Shown here: positions 20,943-32,600 of the stretch, one piece after another
Layout of the letters: each line of letters begins with the position of its first letter
How positions within the stretch are numbered: the stretch's first letter is position 1
Source: Cudoniella acicularis
Lineage: Eukaryota > Ascomycota > Leotiomycetes > Helotiales > Helotiaceae
Direction: 5' to 3'
Length of the DNA: 33,662 nt
Assembly: GCA_013054445.1 (NCBI GenBank)
Contig: JAAMPI010000514.1
Span: 1-33,662 of the forward strand
The notes under the pieces: model-generated
Databases searched by the model: none
What the model was told of the DNA's origin: nothing
The model's input: the letters and a program-made list of their open reading frames with translations, nothing else
Position numbers and translations under genes: made by a program

Positions 20943-22400
20943 CTATTCCTTCGCCTTTCCTTTCCCCTTCGTATCTGTTTTGCCGTTGGGTACTTCATCT
21001 TTACAATCATGTATTCCCAGAAGAGTTCGTTTCGATAAAACGTCCTTAGGACCGCTGTCATCAAGTCCAGTCCAGCGTTTGCCATCCCATCCCTGAAACT
21101 TGTCCACTGCTCCTAAAGTTTCTCCATTCTCTGCCAAGTTTTTCACATCACTCCAGAATTCTAGTTTCTTGACCTCTTCATCTGCATGGACGAGCGCCGC
21201 TTCTAAATTCTTCAGGCGTCTCTTTTCCGGAGAGTCTTTATCATCATCGGTTCCGTCATATTCCTCTTTCGGGTGTGAAACTTCATCGAATACCCTGTGC
21301 AAATGGGCCAAAAGCAGCCGACGAGAAGCTTGGAATATGAACATCCCCATGATCTCATGCATATGATCCTGCAGATAGTAGAGCTCATCACCGCCATTTC
21401 TGATAAAGTTCTCCACGGCTTCCAATTTCTCTCTATCGATTCGAGCAAATTTCAAGGCAGTCATTAAAGAGCCGATATCATGAATATCTTCAAAAACGAG
21501 TGATTCTTCCATTTCGCGTAGAGCCAACTGATCGACAACAGCTTTTCGAGAGCCCTCTGTCGAACATGGGCTTCCGCTCCTATCACGGGCAGTATGTATT
21601 GTGAAATAGTCCGAGTTCAGCCTGTGTGCTTCGGTAACTTGGTATCCCAACTGCTTCTTTACTCGTTTTCGGATCCAAGCACGGCGTCGCACAAAGGAAT
21701 TCCACCAAGATGGACCATGCCATGAAAACTGCTTTGCGAACGCAAATGAATATTCCCATCCATCTTCGCCAACATCGTTTTCGTGATTTATCGACCATTC
21801 TTTCCATGCCCATTCCCATGACGGATCAGGGACCTGAGCATTTGTAGTGTCGGTAGCACTGGTTTTATTTGCAATATTTGTCCAAGGTGAGGGATCAAGA
21901 TTTCCCAGGGCTTTCGAAGAGAAGAGCGGCAAGCCGCAAAGAAACAGGCCTCGTTGGTTTTCAAATAGCACATCTATCGCGGATTCGGGGGTCTTGGGTT
22001 TTTTCCTGGTCTTCGGACGACCTCGCTCTGCTATCTCCTCATCATGTCCCTCAGTATTCTCGTTCTCATTCCCGTTCTCCTCTAGTCCTGATTCCTCGCC
22101 CTCCTCCCCCTCACTCGCATCCCTTGGTTCCAGGTGCCGGTCCTGGTATTTCTTGTATTTCCGCTTCGTGAGTTCTTTTCGCAAGCGCTCTCTTGTGTGG
22201 TGTTTCCGCAAGGATACATCGCTGTGTCTTCTCGAGGAAGAGTCCGAAACGGAGGAGGGTCGTTCAAAATCGAGGGAGCGACTTCGAGCAGGTTCACCAA
22301 TTGATTCCGGTCTTGTGTGATCAACCAGGCAGATTTCGTGGTCGTAGTCAACATCTTTGAGGGGTGACGGTCGACGTGTCGAGGAATGCAGGAGAGTCAT
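20943..22400 (-). CDS. DysF (peroxin/ferlin) domain protein
   Basis: One intronless frame of 485 aa from an ATG. Residues 1-130 are charged and disordered (Arg/Ser then Glu/Gly-rich, with PKTRKKPKTP). At about 140-250 lies a DysF domain: VLFENQRGLFLCGLPLFSSK, DPSPWTN, PDPSWEWAWKEWSIN, DEDGWEYSFAF-like GEDGWEYSFAFAKQFSWHG and WWNSFVRRRAWIRKR. The WEW/W.Y/RRR.W pattern is diagnostic. The rest is helical (LMTALKFARIDREKLEAVEN, then an amphipathic stretch) and ends Lys-rich. Fungal DysF proteins include Pex30-type ER/peroxisome membrane shapers, Spo73 and fission yeast Mug65. There is no clear TM segment, so it most resembles the soluble Spo73/Mug65 group. I do not assign a specific orthologue. 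Confidence 0.88.
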   Translation of the reverse strand: MTLLHSSTRRPSPLKDVDYDHEICLVDHTRPESIGEPARSRSLDFERPSSVSDSSSRRHSDVSLRKHHTRERLRKELTKRKYKKYQDRHLEPRDASEGEEGEESGLEENGNENENTEGHDEEIAERGRPKTRKKPKTPESAIDVLFENQRGLFLCGLPLFSSKALGNLDPSPWTNIANKTSATDTTNAQVPDPSWEWAWKEWSINHENDVGEDGWEYSFAFAKQFSWHGPSWWNSFVRRRAWIRKRVKKQLGYQVTEAHRLNSDYFTIHTARDRSGSPCSTEGSRKAVVDQLALREMEESLVFEDIHDIGSLMTALKFARIDREKLEAVENFIRNGGDELYYLQDHMHEIMGMFIFQASRRLLLAHLHRVFDEVSHPKEEYDGTDDDKDSPEKRRLKNLEAALVHADEEVKKLEFWSDVKNLAENGETLGAVDKFQGWDGKRWTGLDDSGPKDVLSKRTLLGIHDCKDEVPNGKTDTKGKGKAKE

Positions 22401-22790
22401 TTCCTATGAACTGAAAAGCATCGCTGCAAACAACAATCCGTACAGTTCTTGCAGCTGTGAAGGTGTTGATGTCACTAGCAAAAGCAAGTTGTCCACGGGA
22501 TGGGTCAAGTCCGAGACACTGCTGGATTAGAATACTCGAATAATGTGTTCGAGCTGACCTTGAGATGAATTGAAATAATTAAAAGTTATGGATACTGTAG
22601 AAATGAAGCGTAACGCAGGTATCCAGGCCAGCTTGACTTCTGCCTTCGTTTTAGTGCCATGTCGGGATTTGTCGATGGATCCTCGCAACAGCTCTGATGA
22701 CGCCGCGAGGCGGTTAGTGCCATGATCTTCCAACTTCCCAGCCTCTAAAGCCAGATTAGGGCGGCCTGGGCAGAACAGCCACTTTTCCAG

Positions 22791-22830
22791 CCACACTAGC
22801 CCACATTAGCCCACATTAGTCCACACATGA
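22791..22830. repeat. Four in-register 10-bp units (CCACATTAGC-like)
   Basis: The units are CCACACTAGC, CCACATTAGC, CCACATTAGT and CCACACATGA, immediately followed by CTCCACACGT. They sit about 300 bp upstream of the 23124 start. They may be a factor-binding array or a simple slippage product; the sequence does not decide. Confidence 0.7.
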
Positions 22831-22944
22831 CTCCACACGTGATACCACGGATCTCATGGTGGCCCGTGCGGTATCGAATTCCCGATGACGTGGTGTGGAG
22901 AAGCGGGTCAACGAAGAGGGCAATAGCAACCGCAACCATACTAG

Positions 22945-22949
22945 CCAAT
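22945..22949 (+). promoter_or_regulatory. CCAAT box (CCAATCA)
   Basis: CCAATCA lies about 175 bp upstream of the ATG at 23124, a usual distance for the fungal HAP/CBF complex. It is a single motif match, so chance is possible. Confidence 0.35.
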
Positions 22950-23123
22950 CACAAAAAGGCTTTGTGCACCTGCCCATCGTTGCAATCATGCGTTCTTTGT
23001 GTCTCCTCATCCTCATTGATTCATTTCAATCTGCAAAGAAGTAAAGACACCTCCACCAAAATCCAAACACCTCCTTCGAATTAAAACCATCCAAACAAAT
23101 CGCATCTCCAACTTCGATACACA

Positions 23124-23703
23124 ATGGCCCAACCAAAGTCCAGAGTTCCCCTCTACTTGGGTCTAGGCGCTGCTGCTGGTGTTGGTTATTACCTCTACAA
23201 TGCTGGTGGATCGCCCAAGGTTGCAGAGAAGCAATTCGAGAGTATGTTACACTTGCATCTTGTATCCAATATTTGATGGTAACATTGCGCAACAGGTGAC
23301 GTTTCCAAGGCTTCAGCCAAGATTAAGTCAGAGTTGCCAGGCAGAGGCACGGAGATCCAGAAGGACGCTGAGAAATACGGCAGTGAAGCTGGCGCTAAGG
23401 TTGATTCTCTGGTAAGTGCTCTCAGTCTTTGTTTCCTAAAATTGTTGTGCATTGTCCTCGATCCGAGCTAGACTTTTACCTTACTTGAGCTATCTCGCAA
23501 AAGCGCAAACGCGTACTAATTTTATCTTGCAACAGGTCGACAAGGCCAAGGCCGATCTCGCAAAAGCCGAGGGGAAGTTTGATCAATATCGCAAGGACGC
23601 TAGCAAGGAGACATTGAAGAAAATCGACGAGGTTGACAGAAAGATTGAGGAGGGTGCTGCTAAAGCTAAGAGTGGTATTTCAAGCTGGTTTGGCGGAAAG
23701 TAA
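23124..23703 (+). CDS. Small one-TM helical protein, 'calcofluor white hypersensitive' type
   Basis: Three exons (23124-23241, 23296-23411, 23536-23703), with introns of 54 and 124 nt (phases 1 and 0), give 133 aa. The N-terminus MAQPKSRVPLYLGLGAAAGV, continuing GYYLYNAGGSP, is a short positively led, Gly/Ala-rich membrane span. The rest is a long Lys/Ala/Glu amphipathic helix (SDVSKASAKIKSELPGRG, DAEKYGSEAGAKVDSLVDKA, FDQYRKDASKETLKKIDE) ending GISSWFGGK. Such proteins in filamentous ascomycetes are often annotated 'calcofluor white hypersensitive protein'; that name is from memory and a cell-wall role is unproven. The topology suits an organelle-membrane anchor with a LEA-like helix. The ACAATGG context is a strong start. 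Confidence 0.9.
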
Positions 23704-24832
23704 ACATGGTGCAACACCTATGGGTTGGACAGGTGATTGGAATGAATAACGGTATGACAGGGTCACAAGACGAATAATGAAATGAGGCACGTTGGTCTTC
23801 GGTTTTTTCGGAATGGTTTCGAGTAATGCTGCTCAAATGCCATTGTTCTCGTGATCTCGCTAAAGAACTTTCTGTGCTCTCAGCTATAATATGTGGTTTC
23901 TGCGTTTTTCTAGGATTTTGAGTCAGATTGGATCTATGGCAGTCAATTTTTTTGCAAGTGCAAACAGTGCTCCTCATGAACATTTGGAATCCAAGTCTCT
24001 TTTGCTTTGCACTCAGACATCAAGGTTGCTTTTATCGTTGACCCAATCTATCGAAGCTCGAAGGTTCGAGGGTGTCTTGCCGGGAATGCCTCCTGTTATT
24101 AGTCCTTTAGCAGTCGCTCCCTGGTAATAGATTTCCATTTTGTCATCGAGACATGAATAATTAGGTCAATTCGCGAATCTAGTCTATTCATGAAAAGGCT
24201 GGATTCCCAAGACCGCCAGTAACATTCATCAAGCAACATGTTACTTCGTAACCCTAATGGATTCATTGATGAAGACGCCTCATTCATGAATAGTCGAAGT
24301 CGTGAAATAAATCATATTTCCTGAAAATCTCATTCAAAGAGTTGATTCTCAAATTTTGCCCTTAATTACAGAGCTAGTTTCTCTATGAAGAGCATCCAAT
24401 ATTCTCTGATGGTCAAATCTTTTCCTTCCTCAGTCAAAGAACTACTTCCGAGTAACAATAACCTTGTCAATACCTGACGACTATTCAAACAACAGCCAAA
24501 AGACACAAGGGATTCACAGTTTTGAGGGGTCTTTGAGAACAAAGGTTGAGCGAGAATCAATCTTCTAACCAATCAACGCTTCGAACAACATTGTCTCCTA
24601 GCTACCTAGCAAGCGCTAATTCGCAGAAACAGGCGGAGAGAACAAATTTTCAGTAACAGGAATCTCCATAGAATAATAAAAATCTCCGCAGATCAGGTTA
24701 TACTCCTACAACAGTCAATCCTAGTCTTCCTCGCAACTCTACACATTACACCAAATCTCTAGATTTTTCTAGCCAGCCAACACCAAACGTATTACACCAA
24801 ACACCAGCACAATACACAACAGACTACACATC
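23704..24832. other. Intergenic, 1.1 kb, no supported gene
   Basis: This is A/T-leaning DNA with no coherent ORF. Short repeats of ATTCATGAA/ATTCATCAA occur at about 24140-24300. The last 100 bp before 24833 are C/A-rich with multiple CACCAAAC/ACACAACA tracts, a typical fungal 5' leader, so the promoter of the neighbouring peptidase locus still looks intact. Confidence 0.5.
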
Positions 24833-25774
24833 ATGCAAATCTCAATAATCCTCGGCGCCTTTCTCTACGCCACTTCCACGCTCACCATTCCCTGGCAATC
24901 TGGATTTCAACATCGGCATCGTTCCGTAACTAGGTCCTCACAAGTCGTCGACCTCTTGCAGCCCTCTTTAGCTAATGTCGAAAACCTCCCAGATAACATG
25001 ACGACCGCAGCCTTTACATCGAACTGAGCCGGACCAGCCTTGCGAGCTCCATCCCTTGGATCTTTCTCGGGACAAACCTTCAACGTCGTCTCCGGAGCTT
25101 TCACCATTCCGGTTCTCTCTCCACACTCCCATACGAATGCATCACGAAACACAGACGATATTCACGCAGCGTCCATCTGGATAGGCATCGATGGGTACAC
25201 GCACCGCCCCTCCATGCTCCACGCCGGCGTTGACATCGCCGCCACCAATTCTCTCAATGGCAACACCTCCATCTCCTACGACACATTCGTGGAGCTGGTT
25301 CCCGGCCCTGCAACTTACATCAATCCCTCTAAATTCGACGTCAAAGGAGGCGGTACCATCAACGTCGAAATTGCACTCTCCAGCTTCGACATCGGCAGCA
25401 TCGCCCTCTCGAATCTCGCCACAGGGCAAAAATATAACGTGATTATAAGTGCTCATAACAACGAGGCAGTGCTTATGGGCATCAGCGCCGAATGGGTCGT
25501 CGAAGACTTCAACATCAACGGAAAAATGGCCCCATTTCTAGATTTTGGCACCGTTGAGTTCAAGAATTGTAGCGTGAGCGCAGGGAATAGCAGTGTAGGG
25601 CTGGGGGATGCGGATGCGGATGCGGATGTTTTTGTGTTGATGGAGATGGGCAACAGGAAGGTTGAGGATGAGATGATGAAGATCTTGTCGAATATAACAA
25701 TTTTTGATGAGTCAGATGTTTCGACTGACTATGCTCTGGTCGGGGTTAAGAATATGACGAGCGTGATGGACTAG
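24833..25774 (+). pseudogene. Eqolisin (G1 glutamic) peptidase pseudogene
   Basis: A 314-codon frame interrupted once. It begins with a signal peptide (MQISIILGAFLYATSTLTIP) and a short pro-region. At codon 65 the conserved SNW-(A/G)-G motif reads SN-stop-AGPAL: the tryptophan is TGA (25025-25027). Downstream the G1 fold is otherwise intact: FTIPVLSP, ASIWIGIDG, HAGVDI, LATGQKYNVIIS, AEWVVEDF, FGTVEFKNCSV. The catalytic Glu of the AEWVVE motif is present (codon 224), but the catalytic Gln of the usual LQTG/LQAG motif is His (CAC, 25220-25222). The disulphide Cys after GIDGDT is also absent. Active eqolisins are secreted acid proteases using a Gln/Glu dyad. The lost Gln suggests function went before or with the stop. 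An intron removing the TGA would also remove the conserved motif, so it is unlikely. Confidence 0.85.
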
Positions 25775-26418
25775 ATGATTAGTTCGATATAGGAGGGATT
25801 CTCGTCTAGATACTTTGATTTATCTAGAGGAGCAGATCCGAGGAGCACAGTCTTACCTTGGAAGCAGCATAGACAGACATGTAGAAAACAAAACACCCTC
25901 AGGCAAGCAGTCTTATCTTTTTTAGGAGTGAATGGGAATTGGTTATCGTAATAGATTATTGGATTTTTTGTCGAATAATATTTGTATTTTCCTCGAACGA
26001 ATTTAATTTTCATGTGTAATTAATTCATGTTTTGAATGTTGAAATATAGCTATAGCGATTCGTAACAGTGGCATCTTACGTCGTTCTTACCGACCTCTTT
26101 TCCAAGTCTCAGTGGCGTCAGAAACTGCCAAAATAGCTTGAGTTGTGGGTATTAAGGTAAAGACTGGGGAAAGGAGGGTGGTTATGTTTTAACCGAGGAT
26201 TAAGGGGTATATTTCGATCCTGTATGATGTCTAGATCATGTTATGACAAATAATTACAAAGAGCCCCAGGTTCGCCATTGATGATTGACGAACAAAGATC
26301 CAGTGTTGTCAACCTAGATCTCCCCACCTTATATTTCCGGCTCCATGAATCAAAGCTCCTCCATTATTCTGGCATGGCAGCCACGAAGAATTCCTTCAAA
26401 TCCCCGCTCCACTTCCCT
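25775..26418. other. Intergenic, 0.6 kb, between convergent units
   Basis: A/T-rich sequence between the 3' ends of the peptidase pseudogene (+) and the multi-TM gene (-). Nothing recognisable; a short ORF at 25771-26013 (-) is not supported. Confidence 0.5.
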
Positions 26419-28902
26419 TCACACCCAACCATTCTTCTCGTCATCCGGGAGTTGAATCCCATAATTAGCACCCTTCGTCAAAAGCATCGTCTCCGCCTTT
26501 GTCCCAAACCCCGCCCTCCTTATACTATCTCTCCCTTCACTTCTCGTGTTCTTGTACCGTAGCTCACCAAACCGAATTTCCAGATTTTTCAACCCTTCCG
26601 GCACATTCACATCGCCGCCCAGACACCCTTTTGCAGCTTCCCTTTCCAAGACGGCGCTGCCTCGGGAGGTGGCAATGAGCTGAATGAAGCCTCCGTTGAT
26701 TGCTGGGACGCCGTTTTGGTGTAATGCCCAAAAGCCGAGAATCATGAAAGGTATTGACACTAGAAGAGGAATGCCGTATGGTAGAAGAAGGCCCAATGGT
26801 GAGGAGAAGGAGTACACGGTTGTTGGGTTGTCGACTGTGGCATCAACCGTTGTTTGCCAGTATTCAAACGCCGTAAGAAGAGTGAGGGTGGTGTTTAGCA
26901 AAAGCTCGTTGAGCAAATCCTGTGTTACACTAAAATCAATCGTCCGGGCGCCTTTGAGTTTGTGGGCTTTGAATTGAAAGTTTTTGGTGTTTAGCTTTGT
27001 GTTGTCTACGAAGGTAAAATTTCTTGGCCCAACTGAGTAGTTTCAGTGTCTTATAATTTGGAAGAGTGGAGAGAGCAAGGCTTACGAATTCCTGGTTTGA
27101 AGGTCGTTGCATTGAACATTCTCGAAGGAATAATCTCTCTGGATGAATCAGGCCAAGCTGCAGAAATATTGAATAAAATCCCTTCGTACTCCACTGGTGG
27201 ACATGGTCGTTTGATTCTAATCCAATTACCTACACCGTAGCCACCCGCAATAGAGTTCGTTACAGCTCCAATTATATTGAACAGCTGGAGATCACGATAC
27301 CAGGCCATGGCATTTGAGTCCCAAGTTTGAGGCTTGGAGGTTGGTTTCACAATATTGTGGAGATCATTGAGTTCTGAATTCGGGTCCCATAATCGGAATA
27401 GACCACGAAATGGCACACCAGGTCCTCCATTTTGTAATTGATTAAACTTGACGAGAGGTTGGATAGTGTTATTGTCTATGGAAACCGTCATGCTCTGAAT
27501 TGAGTTCTGGTAGGTATAGTTGACAGTATAATCAGCTCGATACATAGAACACGACAAATTACGTTGGGCAACTAATCCAATTTGAGAGGACCCTGGGCCT
27601 GTTTCAGTAGAGTTGAGTGCGAGAATGGATAATGTTCTGGTGGCGAAGGTGTTGCTCAGCTTAGAGTATAAAGGGGGTTTTGATTTTGGATTCCCGGGAA
27701 GAAATGGGTATAAGCCTGTCCGATTTGACATCCCAAACTCATCTGTCCAAAATCCGCTGTAAATAGTTTGCGGCTCAGTTGTGTACGGGAGTATAACTTC
27801 GCCGTAATTTTCAGGCCGGCAGTGGAGATAAGGACCAGTGAAATTTATGGTGTATGAGCAATTGTTACCACAGGGCGAGGGTAGAGGGACAAGACGGCCA
27901 CCGACCGCGACACCATTCGCTACACGCTGAAGATCGACCGGGAAAAGGCCACTGTTCAATGATCTAAATGAATATAGCTGTTTTAGCGCAATTTTGGCGA
28001 ACAGTGAAGAATTAATATTATGAGAAGAGTTCTTGCCGTAGCTCTTAGAGACTGGCTTACCTGGAACTGAGATCGACAGATGTGTCATTGTCCATTGAAT
28101 TTGGTTCCAGGTGGTCTAGCGCATAAGCTACTGCATCAGATCCTGAACCATTTCCCATCTGCGATTTTTAATCTCGTAAGCAAATATGACGGAAATTGTT
28201 GGGGTCAAGAAGGAGAATTTGCAAGCTCTTGACAGAATAGATAACTCACAAAGGAGGCATTGAACGTAGGTACTTCAGTCCTAACTATTTCACTCGTTAT
28301 AGTTTGCACAACATTTATAGCTCCTGGAGGAATATTCGCGACCGCATAGACTGCCCACATGTGAACAGTGATTGCTAGAAGCAATGGGCCCTTTGAGAAC
28401 ACGGATTTTTGAAATATTGACCATGGGGACGATCTCATGGTAAACAGGGCTTCTATAGTGGAGACACGAAGCGTAGTATGCCGTAAAATGTACCAGAGGT
28501 ACTGGGTGAATACTGTTCCCATAGATACGTCCAAGCTTAGCTGGAATCCCGATGCTAGGGTATTTGACACTGTTGTTACATACGACTGCGGAAAGACTTG
28601 ATGAAGACCTTCTGCAGGTTTACCGTCCAAGTAACGAAAAAATACAAGGTGAATGATAGACAACATTAGAGCTATGGCAGGTTAGATGTGACTTGTTCTC
28701 TACGCCTGGGCTTCAACATACCGATGAGGTACGATACTCCTATTAAGATTGGTGTCCATATTCCACACTTCCATTGGGAAGTTGTACGTTCCCTTTCTTC
28801 CTGCTCATCGCGCTCAGTGCCAGCTGAGAGGCGACGGAAGATACTGAGGAGCCGCAACTTCAAAGAAGGTTTCCAAGAAGAGATTGAAAAAGAGTCGCCC
28901 AT
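26419..28902 (-). CDS. Large multi-TM fungal protein, tandem copy A
   Basis: Five exons (28722-28902, 28250-28671, 28061-28158, 27086-27963, 26419-27032), with introns of 50, 91, 97 and 53 nt, total 2193 nt, or 730 aa, with all phases consistent. After a basic cytosolic start (MGDSFSISSWKPSLKLRLL) comes TM1 (WTPILIGVSYLIGALMLSII), a hydrophobic pair around SYVTTVSNTLASGFQLS and FTQYLWYIL, the motif RVSTIEALFTMRSSP, and TM3 (GPLLLAITVHMWAVYAVA). A domain of about 400 residues follows, rich in N-glycosylation sequons with a CGNNC motif, then a last TM (PYGIPLLVSIPFMILGFWAL). The tail has AAKGCLGGDVNV and LEIRFGEL. The family is widespread and uncharacterised in Pezizomycotina; some records call it 'formylmethionine deformylase-like', but no HExxH deformylase motif is present. 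It is probably a surface or organelle membrane protein (inference). Confidence 0.85.
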
Positions 28903-29662
28903 TAGTGTCAGGTCATGGAGGCGGCACGACTTTGACGTGAAAACCCCAAGGAAATTTTGGAAAAGAGGGATTGAAGACGCTTGCACTGCGTACGTTACCG
29001 GTGTAGAAATATCCTAATTCTACATCTAGATAAGAGCTGCAGGAAGTCGAGATCCGGAAAGCATTCTCTCGAAACCTTGATTCAGAAGCGCAAGGTTATT
29101 ATCCATCAGAACTTTCATGATCCTTCGAGGTGTGGTTGCACCGTCCCACAACACTACGTTTGACTGGGTTTCATGAAGTTAATGGAGTCGCCACCAGTAT
29201 CATTTCAGCCTCAGGAGCACATTGGTGGCTTTTCCAGGCATGAGCCGAAACGCGATTCGGTATCGTGGGCAGCTCTTTATGCAGGTCGCGATCCTTCGTG
29301 GAAAAACGGCGGGTTTGTTGGTCCAGTGGTGGTTGGTTTTTTGAATAGAGTGCTCAGGCCTGGAGTTCAGCACTGGCACCACCTCACGTATGCTGTAGCC
29401 AAGCTCTCAGGGAAGGATGCTAGCGGCCACACCCCGGCTGAGCCCAAATTTGCATTCACGTTTCGGAGCAGCCAGATAAAACGACAACTCACGAATTTGA
29501 ACAATCCTGTTGTACAATTCAGTTGTCTCGTATACTACATCGGAATCGACGCTCCTGCGTGAATAAAAAGAAATGTAGCACAAGAAGCAATGAATTTGAA
29601 GAAATCAGTAATGTTGCCTTTGTTGATGACCTAAGGATGGGCCATACCATTGAGAGCGTCTC
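28903..29662. other. Spacer between the tandem paralogues
   Basis: 760 bp holding the promoter of copy A and the 3' UTR of copy B. A 129-codon ATG ORF runs on the plus strand at 29173-29562, with Trp- and His-containing but unrecognised sequence. It has no signal peptide, motif or splice partner, so I do not call it a gene. Confidence 0.45.
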
Positions 29663-32600
29663 TCAAAGAGGAGAGATAGGCATTGTTTCCGGTATCTCTT
29701 CGAGGAAATAACGGTCCACGATAGATCCTGCTCTTCGACTCTCCACATGTCTCGAGATTCTTTGCGTTTCTGCTCGCCATCCATATCGAGCACCCTTCAC
29801 TAACGGCACTGTTTCTTCTTCTGTACCGAATCCAGCTCTCCTGATGTCTTCCCATAGATGACCTTCTTTATTATGTCTGACCAATTCCCCAAAGCGAATT
29901 CTCAAATCCTTCAGTCCGTCGGAGACATTAACGTCACCACCGAGGCATCCCTTTGCTGCCTCTCTTTCGAGTGTCGCACTGCCTGTAGAGGTTGTGACAA
30001 GCTGTATAAAACCGCCATCTATCGCTGCAACCCCATTTTCATGTAGGGCCCAGAAGCCGAGAAGAATAAAGGGTAATGTCGCTAATAATGACAAGCCATA
30101 AGGCAAGGTGAGTTTTAGCGGATCCGAAAAAGAATAAGTATTGAATGAGGTCTCTATAGTAGCATTCGCGGTTGTGTTCCCTGTGTAGCCGTGAAAAGTC
30201 AGCAATCTTATGGCTTCCCGTCCTGAGCCTTAATAGGAGGGTTTGGCTGAGGATACAGAGATATAGAGAGGTAGAACCTCTGGGCATGTAGCATTGAGGA
30301 TTAACGTTACCGATAATCATTCACCGCACTATGCATTGGTATACTTACAAAATCCATAGTCCGCCATAATGCTGAGTGTTGTATTAAAAAGGAGCTCGTT
30401 GAGCAGATGAGGAGTAACTGCAAATCGGATAGTGGGAGCCCATTGAACTTTGCCTTTGCGTTTGTTGAATCGATCATTATTTTTGTTCAATCTGGTATTA
30501 GCTATCAGAGTACCATTACGTGGACCTATTGGGGAATTTAATATTTCGGGACCATCAAAGACAGATTTGAAGTGGCAGCTTACCCTGTGCCGCCATCTGG
30601 CTTACAACTCTAAGTGATTCTGGATTGTACTTTTGTAATGCGGTCTTGAGAGAATCTATCCACCCTGCATCACTATTCCAAGTTATGTTTCTGGTATTGG
30701 GATCAGAAAATGTTGTGTTCGAAGACGGTGGGTTGAGTTCAGTCCAGCTGTTAAGATTATAGGCCCCGGCGATCGATCCAGTTACTGTCCCGATAATACC
30801 CATCAATTGTAGATCCCGATGCCAGTGCCGAACATCAGGTGTCCAGTCCACGGTTTGGTTGTTAGGCAGGAAAGTACAATTGCCTTCCGGTATGAACAGA
30901 CCATCGATTTGGACGCCAGGCTCCCCGTTCAGTTGAAAAAAATCCACCAATGCGTTTCCTTGACCATAACCCCACTGTACCTCTTGGACGTTGTTTTTGT
31001 ATATGAAGTCAATGGTATACGGAGCGCGTTGCATGACACAACTCAGGTTGTGTCGAGAAATCAAAGCCTTGTTATCGTAACCCTGGCCAACCTGTGCAAC
31101 GCCAAGAATTTTCCAGGAGCTCGTGTTAAAAGTATTGCCTAGTCGGAAGGACGTGTGGTTGGACTTGGAGACAGGAATCATAGGAAGTACAGAGGACTGG
31201 CTGAAATTGTTGGTCCACTAATGAGTTGTAGAGTCAGTGACACCTTACCGCTATAGTAAAGCAGGAAAAAAAAGAAGAAAAAAAAGAAATGGCTGAACAT
31301 TTGAGCTGAAAGGGGTATGATCTAAGCTACCATTGACTAAGAAGAAATTACACATACAAAACCAGTATATATGTTCCACGGCGCGTGGTAAAATCGAGCG
31401 TGAAATTGTCAACCCTCTGCTCACAATCCAGGTAAGGGCCATCAAATGTTATGCTATATGTGCAATTTGGCCCACATGGCGATGGCAAATTTGGAAGCCG
31501 ACCACTGACCCCGACCCCAGTTGCCATTCTTTGCAAAGCAGTCGGGAAAATACCGTTGTTTAACGATCTAGTAAAGGAGTATGATTAGCACTGGCAATCT
31601 GGCCAATATCATCCTTGAGAGTACGGTAGTTCATGTTGAGTTTCCTTAGTGACCAGGGTGCGCTGAGGCTCATGTCTACAGGCGCTATTTGATCTTTGAA
31701 GGGACACTTTAATTAAAAAGACCACCGCCAGCTTAAAAGAATATGGAGGTGGGTCGTAACATGATTTTGTAGCTTTGCAGATCTCTGAATGGGCAACTAC
31801 TAGGAGATCGCAGATATAACTTACTCGGAACTCAGAGTGTGGGAGACCGTTTCGTTTGTATGCTGACATTGATTTGTACCCGCCTCGTACCCAACTGTAT
31901 TAGTACCCAGCTCCGAAAGGGTAGGTACAAGGCTGTCGAGGGAAATCTTTTTTATTTCAGCACCAGTGCTATCTCCAATCTATAGTGGAGTTCTTTAGCA
32001 AAGGCAATCTCGAAATCCAAAAAGCTCGAATAAACAGGGGTTAGAATGAGGGATTGTTTGTAGGAAAGCATACTTACAAAGCTAGGGTCGAACGTGGGAA
32101 CCACAACATCGGAAAAGGTCATTCTTGTGTTCTGCTCTATGGTGTAGGCCCCCTGTGGAAGGTTTGTGATAAAGTAAATAATCCACACTAAGATTGCATT
32201 TACTAGGAGAATTGGTGTGTGCCGAAGAAGGGCTCGTTGGAAGACTGAGAATGGTGATGACCGAATAGTAAATAGAGCCTCAATAGTCGAGACGCGAAGG
32301 GTCGAATGTCGGAGTATATACCAGAGATATTGGGTGAAAATAGTCCAGAGGGTCACATCTAAACTTAATTGGAAGACAGAGGCTAACACACTCGATATAG
32401 TCGACACCCACGACTGTTGCAAAACTGGGTTTGGACCGTCTGCCGGCTTCCCATCCAAAAAGCAAAATAAACAGTAGTGAACAATCGCCAACATGGTAGC
32501 TGTTCGATCTTAGTTCGTGATCGGGCTTTTGCGAATATGAAATAGGACATGACATACCGAAAGTATATGATGCACCGATTAACATTGGAGTCCCTTCAAC

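Larger units (their letters stand above)
22401..23123. promoter_or_regulatory. Divergent promoter region, DysF gene and one-TM gene
   Basis: 723 bp between divergent starts. It contains a four-unit 10-bp tandem repeat (22791-22830), a CCAAT box (22945-22949) and, in the last 90 bp, a C/A-rich leader. An ORF at 22527-22796 (-) has no support. Confidence 0.55.

Noticed and set aside
25025..25027. RIP as the cause of the peptidase stop codon
   Set aside because: The implied change is the third G of TGG, which on the other strand is a C followed by C, not the CpA that RIP prefers; the locus is also not A/T-saturated.
29173..29562. 129-codon plus-strand ORF between the tandem paralogues
   Set aside because: Antisense to the spacer, with no recognisable domain; kept only as a note.
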